Source: Thalassobaculum sp. OXR-137
GTDB lineage: Bacteria > Pseudomonadota > Alphaproteobacteria > Thalassobaculales > Thalassobaculaceae
DNA length: 64,000 bases
Direction of reading: 5' to 3'
NCBI RefSeq assembly: GCF_034377285.1
Contig: NZ_CP139715.1
Location: forward strand, 5,002,501 to 5,066,500
Notes under the pieces: model-generated
The model's input: the letters and a program-made list of their open reading frames with translations, nothing else
The model's database searches: none
What the model was told of the DNA's origin: nothing
Shown here: positions 47,858 through 55,744 of the stretch, in pieces
Layout: each line of letters begins with the position of its first letter
Position numbering within the stretch: the stretch's first letter is position 1
Translations under genes and position numbers: made by a program

Positions 47858-48979
47858 ATGACGCTGACACGCTTCCTGAAAGGCATCGCGACCGGGCTTG
47901 CAGCCCTGGTCCTCACGGCCACCGCCGCGGGTGCGCAGACGCGAATCAAGGACATCGTCGATTTCGAAGGCGTTCGCGAGAACATGCTGATCGGCTACGG
48001 CCTCGTGGTCGGCCTGAACGGCAGCGGCGACTCCCTGAGCTCGGCAATCTTTACCCGCGAGAGCCTGGTCGGCATGCTCGAGCGTCTCGGCGTGAACGCC
48101 CGCGACGCCAGCCTGAAGACCGACAACGTGGCCGCGGTCATGGTCACCGCCACCTTGCCGCCCTTCTCCACCCAGGGCACCCGGATCGACGTCACCATCT
48201 CGGCGATCGGCGATGCCGACGACCTGCTCGGCGGTACCCTTCTGGTGACGCCGCTGGTCGGTGCCGACGGCGAGGTCTATGCCGTCGCCCAGGGGCCGGT
48301 CGCCACCGGCGCCTTCTCCGCCCAGGGTGCCGCCGCCTCGGTCAGCCGCGGCGTGCCCACGGGCGGTCGCATCGCCAACGGCGCCATCGTCGAGCGCGAG
48401 ATCGACTTCAAGCTGAACATGATGGAGACGGTCCGGATCGCCCTGCGGAACCCGGATTTCACCACCTCCCGGCGCATCGCCCAGGCGATCAACGCCTTCG
48501 TCGGCGGCCCGATCGCCCAGTCCGTGGACAGCGGCACGGTGCGGATGCTGGTGCCCGACGCCTACCGCAACAACGCGGTCGCGCTGATCACCGACATCGA
48601 GCAGCTCCGCGTCACCCCGGACAACATCGCCAAGGTGGTGATCGACGAGCAGACCGGCGTGATCGTGATGGGCGAGAATGTCCGCATCAACACCGTCGCC
48701 ATCGCCCAGGGCAACCTGACGATCCGCATCACCGAGACCCCGCAGGTCAGCCAGCCCCAGCCGTTCAGCCAGACCGGCGAGACGGTGGAAGTGCCGCGCA
48801 CCCAGATCGAGATCGACGACGACAGCGACAACCGGCTCACGGTGCTGCCGACCACGGTCACCCTGCAGGAACTGGTCGACGGCCTGAACGCCCTCGGCGT
48901 GGGCCCCCGCGACATGATCTCGATCCTGCAGGCGATCAAGGCTTCCGGCGCCCTGCAAGCCGAACTCGAAGTGCTCTGA
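47858..48979 (+). CDS. flgI: Flagellar P-ring protein FlgI
   Basis: 373 residues from ATG at 47858 with a signal peptide ending TAAGAQT. P-ring signatures: RIKDIVDFEGVRENMLIGYGLVVGLNGSGDS, GGTLLVTPLVGADGEVYAVAQGPV, GRIANGAIVEREI and the end LVDGLNALGVGPRDMISILQAIKASGALQAELEVL. It forms the P-ring in the periplasm with FlgA help. The downstream flgJ-type gene starts 14 bases after the stop. Confidence 0.97.
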   Translation: MTLTRFLKGIATGLAALVLTATAAGAQTRIKDIVDFEGVRENMLIGYGLVVGLNGSGDSLSSAIFTRESLVGMLERLGVNARDASLKTDNVAAVMVTATLPPFSTQGTRIDVTISAIGDADDLLGGTLLVTPLVGADGEVYAVAQGPVATGAFSAQGAAASVSRGVPTGGRIANGAIVEREIDFKLNMMETVRIALRNPDFTTSRRIAQAINAFVGGPIAQSVDSGTVRMLVPDAYRNNAVALITDIEQLRVTPDNIAKVVIDEQTGVIVMGENVRINTVAIAQGNLTIRITETPQVSQPQPFSQTGETVEVPRTQIEIDDDSDNRLTVLPTTVTLQELVDGLNALGVGPRDMISILQAIKASGALQAELEVL

Positions 48980-48993
48980 GGGAGGACCGACCG

Positions 48994-49344
48994 ATGACCG
49001 CGACCCTTTCCATGGCCAATCTGGGCACCGCCGACCTGGCGATGGCCCGCGGCCGGAGCGCCACGGCGAACACCGCCGCCGAGATCCAGGCCGCCGCCCG
49101 CGCCAAGGACAAGCAGGCCGTGCGCGCCACCGCCGAGAAGTTCGAGGCCCAGTTCCTGTCCCAGATGATGGGTCACATGTTCAAGGGCATCACCGGCGAC
49201 AGCGTCATGGGCGGCGGGCACGCCGAAGAAATGTGGCGCGACTTTTATGTCGAAGAAGTCACCAAGACCTTTGCCACGCGGGGCGGTATCGGCCTCGCGG
49301 ACACAATCGAGAAGCAGCTGCTGCAGCTGCAGGAGGCCGTGTGA
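48994..49344 (+). CDS. flgJ: Rod-binding (FlgJ N-terminal) protein
   Basis: 116 residues matching the N-terminal rod-binding domain of FlgJ (KDKQAVRATAEKFEAQFLSQMMGHMFKG, SVMGGGHAEEMWRDFYVEEVTKTFATRGGIGLADTIEKQLL). The muramidase domain of enterobacterial FlgJ is absent, as is usual in alphaproteobacteria. GGGAGG lies upstream of the ATG. The stop overlaps the next gene by one base (TGATG). Confidence 0.93.
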   Translation: MTATLSMANLGTADLAMARGRSATANTAAEIQAAARAKDKQAVRATAEKFEAQFLSQMMGHMFKGITGDSVMGGGHAEEMWRDFYVEEVTKTFATRGGIGLADTIEKQLLQLQEAV

Positions 49345-49802
49345 TGGACCCTCGCGAACTGATCCAGCATTTCGTGGAATCGATGACCCAGCTCATGGCG
49401 CTGATGCGTCAGGAGACCGACCTGGTCCGCAACAAGCGGTACGATCAGGTGGAGAAGATCCAGCGGCACAAGATCAAGCTGAGCCAGGCCTTCGAGATCC
49501 ACCAGCGGGCGATCAAGCAGAACCTGAGCGCGGTCGAGACCCTGTCCAGCGAGGAGCGCTCCGAGCTCCGCTCGCTGTACCAGGTGTTCCGCGAGACGCT
49601 CTCGGAGAACATGCTGGCCCTGAAGGCCGCCCAGGACGCCACCGACAAGATGGTCAACCTGATCATCAGCGGCGTGCGAAAGGCCCGGGGCCTGCCCGAC
49701 GCGGCACCCGTGCAGACCGGTCGCAAGGGCGCCATCAAGCGCGGGTACGGCGCCTATGCCACGGCCGGCGGGTCCGGCCAGCTCATGAGCCGCACTCTGT
49801 AG
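49344..49802 (+). CDS. FlgN-like flagellar export chaperone
   Basis: 152 residues, mostly helical with a long coiled coil (ELIQHFVESMTQLMALMRQETDLVRNKRYDQVEKIQRHKIKLSQAFEIHQRAIKQNLSAVETLSSEERSELRSL), as in FlgN, the chaperone for the hook-filament junction proteins FlgK and FlgL. The C-terminal 40 residues are basic and Gly-rich, and differ from enteric FlgN. It is coupled to flgJ by one base and ends the flgI unit. The true FlgN function is inferred from size, fold and placing. Confidence 0.65.
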   Translation: MDPRELIQHFVESMTQLMALMRQETDLVRNKRYDQVEKIQRHKIKLSQAFEIHQRAIKQNLSAVETLSSEERSELRSLYQVFRETLSENMLALKAAQDATDKMVNLIISGVRKARGLPDAAPVQTGRKGAIKRGYGAYATAGGSGQLMSRTL

Positions 49803-49820
49803 GAAACCGTCTCAGGCACG

Positions 49821-49846
49821 CGGGCCGGCAATATCTGCCCGGCCCG
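49821..49846 (+). terminator. Hairpin after the flgI-flgJ-flgN-like unit
   Basis: CGGGCCGG and CCGGCCCG form a stem around a 10-base loop, followed by TTCGTCT. It is the likely end of the plus-strand unit, facing the end of the minus-strand TPR gene. Confidence 0.6.
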
Positions 49847-49887
49847 TTCGTCTCCGATCTCGGTGCCCGGTGCGGGCCTAGATCCGA

Positions 49888-50847
49888 TTAAAGCTCAGAG
49901 AGATAGCGCGCGTTGTCGGGCGCAAGCTCGCGCACCCGCGCGCGCGACAGCTCGGCAAGATCTGCCTCCCCGGACAACTCGTGGATCTTCGCCATGGCGA
50001 AGTGCCCGTCGATGCTCTGGGGATCGATCTCCACCGACCGCAGGGCGGCCTTGCGGGCGTCGTCCAGGTTGCCGTTCTGCGCCTTCAGCCAGGCGAGCCC
50101 GCCCAGCAGGGCCGGATCGTCCGGATTGCCGGCCAGCGCCCGCTCGAACTCGGCCTGCGCTTCCTGGACCTTGCCCATCTGGCCCAGGCAGTTCGCCAGT
50201 TTCCCGCGGAAGGCGGTCACCTGCGGGGCCCGTTCGATCGCTGCGCGGAAACACTCCTCGGCCTGATCCAGTTCGCCCAGATCCACGAAGGCCTCGCCGA
50301 GCTGATACAGGCCGTTGACGTTGTCGGGATTGGCTTCGACCGCCTTGACCAGAAACTGGACGGCATCGACGCCTTCGCCGAGTTCCCGTCCCACGATACC
50401 GCGCCAGACCAGGATCTCCGACGCGTTCGGATCGATCTCTATCGCCCGATCGAGGCTTGCCGCCGCGCCCGCCAGATTGTCCCGGCCGCGTTGGGTCAGG
50501 GCCAAGTTGAAATGCGCTTCCAGATACTCGGGATCGAGAGACAGAGCCTTGCCGAACTGGTTTTCGGCCGCATCGAGATCGCCGAGCTTCAGTTCGGCCG
50601 TCCCGATATGGTTCGGATAGGCCGCGTTGGCGGGGTCGATTTCCGCGGCGACCTGCAGCAACCCCTTCGCGCCCTCGAACTCGCCGCATTGCAGGCAGAG
50701 CAGCCCGGCGAGATGCAGAGCGCGTTCGTGTTGCGGATCGGCGTTGAGAATTTCGACATAGAGGTCCCGGGCCTGCTCGAACTCGCCCATCTCATGGTGG
50801 CGGACTGCGGCGACGAGTTTCGGCTGCAGGTCATCGACAACGGTCAT
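49888..50847 (-). CDS. Tetratricopeptide repeat protein near the flagellin genes
   Basis: 319 residues made almost wholly of TPR units (HEMGEFEQARDLYVEILNADPQHERALHLAGLL; LGDLDAAENQFGKALSLDPEYLEAHFNLAL; LGELDQAEECFRAAIERAPQ and others, about eight). No signal peptide, membrane segment or enzyme domain is visible. It resembles the N-terminal TPR part of the three TPR-glycosyltransferases downstream, but without their C-terminal domain. It may act as a chaperone or glycosylation adaptor. It is alone between the flgN-like and FlaG-like genes. Confidence 0.75.
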   Translation of the reverse strand: MTVVDDLQPKLVAAVRHHEMGEFEQARDLYVEILNADPQHERALHLAGLLCLQCGEFEGAKGLLQVAAEIDPANAAYPNHIGTAELKLGDLDAAENQFGKALSLDPEYLEAHFNLALTQRGRDNLAGAAASLDRAIEIDPNASEILVWRGIVGRELGEGVDAVQFLVKAVEANPDNVNGLYQLGEAFVDLGELDQAEECFRAAIERAPQVTAFRGKLANCLGQMGKVQEAQAEFERALAGNPDDPALLGGLAWLKAQNGNLDDARKAALRSVEIDPQSIDGHFAMAKIHELSGEADLAELSRARVRELAPDNARYLSEL

Positions 50848-50962
50848 GCAGGACTACTCCGCCACGGATGGATACCAGTTTCCGTCAACGTACCACATAT
50901 TGTGAACGCCGGGCACGCGATGAAAACCAACGATTTGATGGGGAAAACGCTGTTCGGCGATA

Positions 50963-51541
50963 TCAGGCGACCAGGTCGATCGACACGCGGCCCGCAGGCG
51001 GTTGGGATGGCGTGCCGGTAATGCTGGAAGCGGCGCCGTCGGCGGAGGTCGCTTCGGTCTGCGTGTTGTCGGAGGCCGACGCCTCGGCATCGCGGATGGC
51101 CTGGGTGACCGGGCCGCCGATCGTCGGGGCGGGCGGGCCCGACGGTTCCTCAATCGCCTGGTCGTCGCCGGCGGGAGCCGGTTCCGGCAGCACGAAGGGA
51201 CGGGCAGATGGGTCGCGGCGATACCGTTCCACCACGGACTCGGCCGGAAACTGCTGGGTGACGTCGCCGGACTCGGTATCGCGAACCTGGAAGATCACCG
51301 TGAGAGAGCGGGAGTCGAAGGTCAGGAAAGGGCTGACATAGAACTGGCCGGAGGCCGTCGTCTGCACTGTTTCCGCGGCGGCGCCACCGGAAGCGGCAGC
51401 CTGGGCTTGAACTGACTGGGATTGAGTAGTCTGGGCTTGATCGGCTACCGAACTGCGCGCCGTGGCCGAAGCGGAGTCAAACGCCCCCGACCGCGGCTCC
51501 GCGGCCGCGCGGGGTGATCCTGTTACGCTTCGTATGTCCAC
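50963..51541 (-). CDS. FlaG-like flagellar protein
   Basis: 192 residues from a GTG with GGAGGAGCC upstream. The N-terminal third is Ser/Ala/Gln-rich (low complexity). In the middle is a FlaG-type strand (FYVSPFLTFDSRSLTVIFQVRDTESGDVTQQFPAESVVERYR) like the common 'vvkvvDkeTGeVIRQIPpEe' pattern. The tail is again low-complexity. FlaG proteins affect filament length. The call rests on one motif and the setting beside flgL and flgK. Confidence 0.5.
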   Translation of the reverse strand: MDIRSVTGSPRAAAEPRSGAFDSASATARSSVADQAQTTQSQSVQAQAAASGGAAAETVQTTASGQFYVSPFLTFDSRSLTVIFQVRDTESGDVTQQFPAESVVERYRRDPSARPFVLPEPAPAGDDQAIEEPSGPPAPTIGGPVTQAIRDAEASASDNTQTEATSADGAASSITGTPSQPPAGRVSIDLVA

Positions 51542-51684
51542 GGGCTCCTCCGTTCTGGAGCGATGCCATACTTCCTACAGTCATACAGGATATAATAATT
51601 CCCTGACGTCCTGCAAGCCGCACGCATGCCAGCCGAAAATAGCCCGAGTCACGATCGGTGTTAGTCCGTGGGTGGAAGAGTCGA

Positions 51685-52671
51685 TCAGATGAACTTCGTA
51701 AGGGTCAGGTTCCGCAGCACGGCCGTGGTCTGGAACGACGCTTCAAGCTGCGCCTGCAGCGTCTGGAACTCGGCGACCGCCTCGTAGGGATCGACATCCT
51801 CGATATTGCCGATCTGGGTTTCCAGCAGCAGGATGCTTTCCTTGTGGGCGTTCGACCGGTTGAGCATTTCGCTGCCGACAACGCCGTTCTGGCCGACCAT
51901 GTCGTTCATCAGGTCGAGCGCGGCCTCGACCTTGCCGAGCCCCCAGTTGACCAGGTTCCGATACTCGGCGTCGTCGCCCGCGGCAAACGTCGTGTTGGAG
52001 AATGCGTAGAGGACGTCGAAGACTTCCTCGAAGGTCGCACTGTCGTTCGCCAGTTCCCCGTAGGTCAGATCCACGCCCTGATCGACCCGCACGGACAGGG
52101 ATCCCGGGGCCGGCGTCGTCACGTTGGTCCAGTTGGCGTCCACGTCGAAGAAGGCTTCCGCCGCCGCGATGATGCCGGCGGCGCCGCCGGCCAGCGCCGG
52201 CTGGGCATAGGCACCCTGCGTGGTCGCCGGATCGATGATCGGCTGGGTGTCGGTGTCGGTTCCGTTGAACAGATACTTGCCGTCGGTCGTCTGGTTCAGC
52301 AGGTTCGAGAACTGGTTGATCGCGGCAGTGGCGAAGGTCGAAAGGGCCAGGGAGGACTGCTCGAAGAGACCCTCGACCTGCTCGTAGAGCTGCTTGCGCA
52401 GATCCTCGGCGACCGTCGTCATCTGCTGCAGGCTCGCGTCGATCGTCTCGGTCTTCACCTTGGTGTTGTTGATGGAGTTGATATAGGACTCCATCGAGGT
52501 CCGCTGCTCCTTCAACGTGATGAGCAGGCGGGTGTCCTGTCCTTTGAGGCCGCTGTAAATCTGACTGCGTTTGCCCGTCGCGATCTGCTGCTGGGCATCG
52601 GCGATCCGGCGCTGAGTCGACGTGATCGAATTGTCGATCCGCAGGTTCTGGCTCAGGGTTGAAATTCGCAT
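51685..52671 (-). CDS. flgL: Hook-filament junction protein FlgL
   Basis: 328 residues with flagellin-like N terminus (LSQNLRIDNSITSTQRRIADAQQQIATGKR) and the FlgL C terminus (LNRSNAHKESILLLETQIGNIEDVDPYEAVAEFQTLQAQLEASFQTTAVLRNLTLTKF). Between is a variable domain with YLFNGTDTDTQPI. It joins filament to hook. It begins 19 bases after the flgK stop. Confidence 0.95.
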   Translation of the reverse strand: MRISTLSQNLRIDNSITSTQRRIADAQQQIATGKRSQIYSGLKGQDTRLLITLKEQRTSMESYINSINNTKVKTETIDASLQQMTTVAEDLRKQLYEQVEGLFEQSSLALSTFATAAINQFSNLLNQTTDGKYLFNGTDTDTQPIIDPATTQGAYAQPALAGGAAGIIAAAEAFFDVDANWTNVTTPAPGSLSVRVDQGVDLTYGELANDSATFEEVFDVLYAFSNTTFAAGDDAEYRNLVNWGLGKVEAALDLMNDMVGQNGVVGSEMLNRSNAHKESILLLETQIGNIEDVDPYEAVAEFQTLQAQLEASFQTTAVLRNLTLTKFI

Positions 52672-52690
52672 GGTCTAGCCCTCTCCGCGG

Positions 52691-54124
52691 TTATCGAATG
52701 ACGGCCAGGAGCTCGTCGAGCGCGTCCTGCACCGACGACAGCACCCGTGCGGAAGCCGCAAACGCACTTTCGAGCTGGATGAGGCTGGCGAGTTCCTCGT
52801 CGACATTGACGCCGCTCTCGTCGCGCAGCCGCTCGTCCAGAAGGGTGCGAACCTGGCTCTGGAAGCCGAGCTGACTCTCGTAGTCGGCCTTCTGGTTCGC
52901 CTGATAGGAGACCAGATCCGCCGCGAACTCTTCGATCGTCGCGGCCCCGTTCAGGCCGTTGACCGCGACGAAGGTCTGGGCGGTGTCGAACATGTCGATG
53001 ATTGCCAGGGCCAGCGAGTTGTCGCTCACGCCGCTGGCCGTGAAGGTGCCGCCGTTGCCGTCGCGCAGGATGGTCGGCGTCGCGGTGACCGTCGGGTTCA
53101 CCTGGATCTGGGCGGAAAAGCCCTGATCGCCGCCCGGGATCGCGTTGCCGGCGTCCACGAACAGGTCGATGTTCGCCGTATTGCCGCCCACGGCGATGGT
53201 GTCGAACTGCTGGGCAAGCTCGAAGGCCAGCGAGTCGAGCTGGTCCTGAGCGAGCGGAAGGATGGTGTCGCGCAGCTCCAGCAGGCCGCCGATCTTGCCG
53301 CCGTTTATGCTGTTGTTGATCGAGAACGGCGCGTTGAACCCGTTGTCCAGGAAGATGCCGTTCAGGGCGACGTCCGGACCCACCGTGTTGGTCGGCGTGA
53401 AGGTCAGCGTCACCGCGGTCTGGTCGAGCAGGAAGTCGCTCGACCCGGTCATGATGGCAATGGTGCCGTCGGGCCGGTTGAACGTCTTGATGTCCATCTC
53501 TTCGGCGAGCTTGGTGACCCACCGGTCCCGCTCGTCCTCCAGATCCGCCGTCGACTCGCCGACCGCGCGGCGGGCGCCGATCTCGCCGTTCAGCTTCTCG
53601 ATGTTGGAGAGCGCCTCGTTGGCGTTGGCGACCGACTCTTCGATGCGGGTATCCGCCTCCGCGCGCAGATCCTGGATCGCGCCGGACAGGGACTGGAAGG
53701 ATTCGGCGACCGCGGTCGCAGCGCGCAGCACGTCGCTCTGGGCGGTGCCCGAATCCGGGTTGGTCGCCAAGACCTGGAACGACTTCTTCAGGTCGGTAAT
53801 CTTTGCCGAGATCGACGCGCTGTCTTCCGGGCGGCCGAACTGCAGCTCAAGGCGCCCCAGAAAGTCGTCGATGACGGTCAATCCCTCCACGGTGGAGGTC
53901 TGGTTCCGCACGTCGGACTGAAGCTGGGAATTCACCAGCCGGGTGATCTGGTCCAGGCGAACGGTGCTGCTCTGCCCGTCGATGATCCGGGTGGACTGGG
54001 TCTGGGTCTTCTTGGTGTAGCCTTCGACATTCGCATTCGTGATGTTGCGCGATGCGATGTCGATCCCCGCCTGGGCCGCATTCAGACCGCTGGTCGCGGT
54101 GGTAAGGGCTGATAGGAGACTCAT
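52691..54124 (-). CDS. flgK: Hook-associated protein FlgK
   Basis: 477 residues; the ATG at 54124 is preferred over the GTG at 54127 because GAGGTAG is correctly spaced. N-terminal LLSALTTATSGLNAAQAGIDIASRNITNANVEGYTKKTQTQS and C-terminal LLDERLRDESGVNVDEELASLIQLESAFAASARVLSSVQDALDELLAVIR are the rod/hook/HAP1 helices. It forms the first hook-filament junction. It lies with flgL after a sigma-54 promoter. Confidence 0.96.
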   Translation of the reverse strand: MSLLSALTTATSGLNAAQAGIDIASRNITNANVEGYTKKTQTQSTRIIDGQSSTVRLDQITRLVNSQLQSDVRNQTSTVEGLTVIDDFLGRLELQFGRPEDSASISAKITDLKKSFQVLATNPDSGTAQSDVLRAATAVAESFQSLSGAIQDLRAEADTRIEESVANANEALSNIEKLNGEIGARRAVGESTADLEDERDRWVTKLAEEMDIKTFNRPDGTIAIMTGSSDFLLDQTAVTLTFTPTNTVGPDVALNGIFLDNGFNAPFSINNSINGGKIGGLLELRDTILPLAQDQLDSLAFELAQQFDTIAVGGNTANIDLFVDAGNAIPGGDQGFSAQIQVNPTVTATPTILRDGNGGTFTASGVSDNSLALAIIDMFDTAQTFVAVNGLNGAATIEEFAADLVSYQANQKADYESQLGFQSQVRTLLDERLRDESGVNVDEELASLIQLESAFAASARVLSSVQDALDELLAVIR

Positions 54125-54157
54125 CACGCTACCTCAAGATGGATACCGGCAAAGACA

Positions 54158-54173
54158 AGCAAGAACTGTGCCG
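54158..54173 (-). promoter_or_regulatory. Sigma-54 promoter for flgK-flgL
   Basis: Minus strand CGGCACA-GTTC-TTGCT, GG-N10-GC spacing with an intact -12. It lies about 35 bases upstream of the flgK start, in the flaF-flgK gap. Confidence 0.75.
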
Positions 54174-54192
54174 TCGCGGTATCGACCCCCGG

Positions 54193-54570
54193 TTATCCGG
54201 CCATCGACTGGGGCTCGGGTTTCAGACCCGCCATGATCTGGCGGTTGATCTCGATCAGATCGTCCAAGGGAGCGGTGTCGTCCGACATCACCAGCTTGGT
54301 TTCCTTCATGACCCAGAGCGCCAGGCTGGCGATCCCCCCCTTGAGCTGACGCGGCAGGGAGTTGTCCGGATCGTTCACGTCGGCCAGGAAGACGCCCCAG
54401 ACCTTTTCGTTCTGCAGGATCCAGTTGTACTTCTCCTGCAGGGTCGCCCGACCGTCCCGGGCTTTCATAAGACCGCCGGTGACCTGCGCCAGGAGCCGAT
54501 ACTCCAGGTCGCGGCCGTTCTGAACGGCGGTGGCCCCTTGGGCGCTCTTGTATGCACCGTATCCCCGCAT
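54193..54570 (-). CDS. flaF: Flagellin synthesis regulator FlaF (copy 1)
   Basis: 125 residues matching FlaF: GRDLEYRLLAQVTGGLMKA, KYNWILQNEKVWGVFLADVNDPDNSLPRQLKGGIASLALWVMKETKLVMSDDTAPLDDLIEINRQIMAGL. FlaF is needed for flagellin synthesis or secretion in alphaproteobacteria, with FlbT as antagonist. GGAGGAC precedes the ATG. It lies between a flagellin gene and flgK. A second, diverged FlaF is encoded at 59630-60082. Confidence 0.9.
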   Translation of the reverse strand: MRGYGAYKSAQGATAVQNGRDLEYRLLAQVTGGLMKARDGRATLQEKYNWILQNEKVWGVFLADVNDPDNSLPRQLKGGIASLALWVMKETKLVMSDDTAPLDDLIEINRQIMAGLKPEPQSMAG

Positions 54571-54634
54571 TCTTAGTCCTCCGTCTCGACCGTCTTGCGT
54601 CCCGCCCTATCCGGCGGCGAAAAGCGGTCCAGAG

Positions 54635-54653
54635 GTGCCGGTCGGTCCGGCAC
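54635..54653 (-). terminator. Hairpin after flagellin gene 1
   Basis: GTGCCGG and CCGGCAC form a perfect stem with a five-base loop, four bases past the flagellin stop; a TTTT run lies 11 bases further on the minus strand. Likely end or stabiliser of flagellin mRNA. Confidence 0.5.
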
Positions 54654-54656
54654 CGA

Positions 54657-55484
54657 TTACTGGAACAGGCCGAGCAGGATCTGCGGCGACTGGTTCGCGA
54701 TGCCGAGAACCTGGACGCCGAGCTGCTGGCGGACCTGCAGAGCGGTCAGTCGGGCGCTTTCGCGGGCCATGTCGGCATCGACGATGTTGCCGAGACCTTC
54801 TTCGGTCGCGTCCGTGATCTGATCCAGGAAGGAGGTCTGCAGATCGAGGGCGCGGGCTTCCGCACCGAGCGAGCCGAGCGCCGCGTTCACCACCGATTCC
54901 AGGTTGGAGTACTGGTTCGCGATGACGCCCTGCGCCGCGTTCGCGGTGCCGAGCCCGACGGCCGCCAGGGACAGGACCTGGGTCCGCAGGTTCGCGTTGG
55001 TCAGGGTCAGCGTACCGCCGGCCAGGTTCGACAGGGTGTTGATGCTGGGCGCAGCACCCGCCGTGTCGAGCAGGTTGACGCCGTTGAACACCGCGTTGTC
55101 GATGAAGTTGGCTGCCTGCGAGAGCAGTTCGGTGAAGTCGTTGGTCAGGATCTGACGCTGGGTCGTGGTGATGCCTTCGTTCGACAGCTCCGTCAGCTTC
55201 TGCCGCACCGTCTGCAGCAGGTCCGAGATGCTGGTGGCACCGGCGATCGCCACGTTGGCGATACCCTTGGAGTTGTTCAGGCCCTGGCTGATCGCGCCAA
55301 GCGCCTTGATGTCGCCGCGGATGCCCTGGGCAATCGCGAAGTTGGAGGCATCGTCGATCGCTCCGGTGACCTTCAGGCCGGTGGAGACGCGATTCTGCGT
55401 GGTTGCGAGGAGATTGTTGGTCCGCTCGAGGTTACGAAGCGCGACCAGGGCCTCAGGGTTCGTCAGGATCGAGTTGCTAGCCAT
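54657..55484 (-). CDS. fliC: Flagellin (copy 1)
   Basis: 275 residues. The N-terminal D0/D1 (NSILTNPEALVALRNLERTNNLLATTQNRVSTGLKVTGAIDDASNFAIAQGIRGD) and C-terminal D1/D0 (AQGVIANQYSNLESVVNAALGSLGAEARALDLQTSFLDQITDATEEGLGNIVDADMARESARLTALQVRQQLGVQVLGIANQSPQ) are kept, with a short middle domain. It is the filament subunit. The two downstream flagellins (62546, 63673) are close relatives but differ at the C terminus (QSPQILLGLFQ here versus QRPQSLLGLFR). A sigma-54 element lies upstream. Confidence 0.97.
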   Translation of the reverse strand: MASNSILTNPEALVALRNLERTNNLLATTQNRVSTGLKVTGAIDDASNFAIAQGIRGDIKALGAISQGLNNSKGIANVAIAGATSISDLLQTVRQKLTELSNEGITTTQRQILTNDFTELLSQAANFIDNAVFNGVNLLDTAGAAPSINTLSNLAGGTLTLTNANLRTQVLSLAAVGLGTANAAQGVIANQYSNLESVVNAALGSLGAEARALDLQTSFLDQITDATEEGLGNIVDADMARESARLTALQVRQQLGVQVLGIANQSPQILLGLFQ

Positions 55485-55582
55485 CGTTCTGTTCCTTCGT
55501 CAACATTCTGCTGACCCCTGATCTCTGGCTCCCCGCCACGATCCTCGACACCTGCCGAGTTGGGTCGTTCCGTTCCCACCTC

Positions 55583-55598
55583 CGCAAGGGACGGGCCA
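55583..55598 (-). promoter_or_regulatory. Sigma-54 promoter for flagellin 1
   Basis: Minus strand TGGCCCG-TCCC-TTGCG, GG-N10-GC spacing and intact TTGC. It lies about 100 bases upstream of the flagellin ATG, in the 260-base gap after the glycosyltransferase gene. The rest of the gap is AT-rich with no gene. Confidence 0.7.
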
Positions 55599-55744
55599 AA
55601 ACGATCCGGAACAGTTTTTCCTTTTAATTTTATATAGTTAGCCGAAAGAGCAAAAACTGCATGCCGGGCGAAACCGGGGGCAGCGGCAGATTCTCACCGG
55701 CAGATCGGGAAAAAACGTCCCGGTAAGAACGGTCGTTCGGAGGG

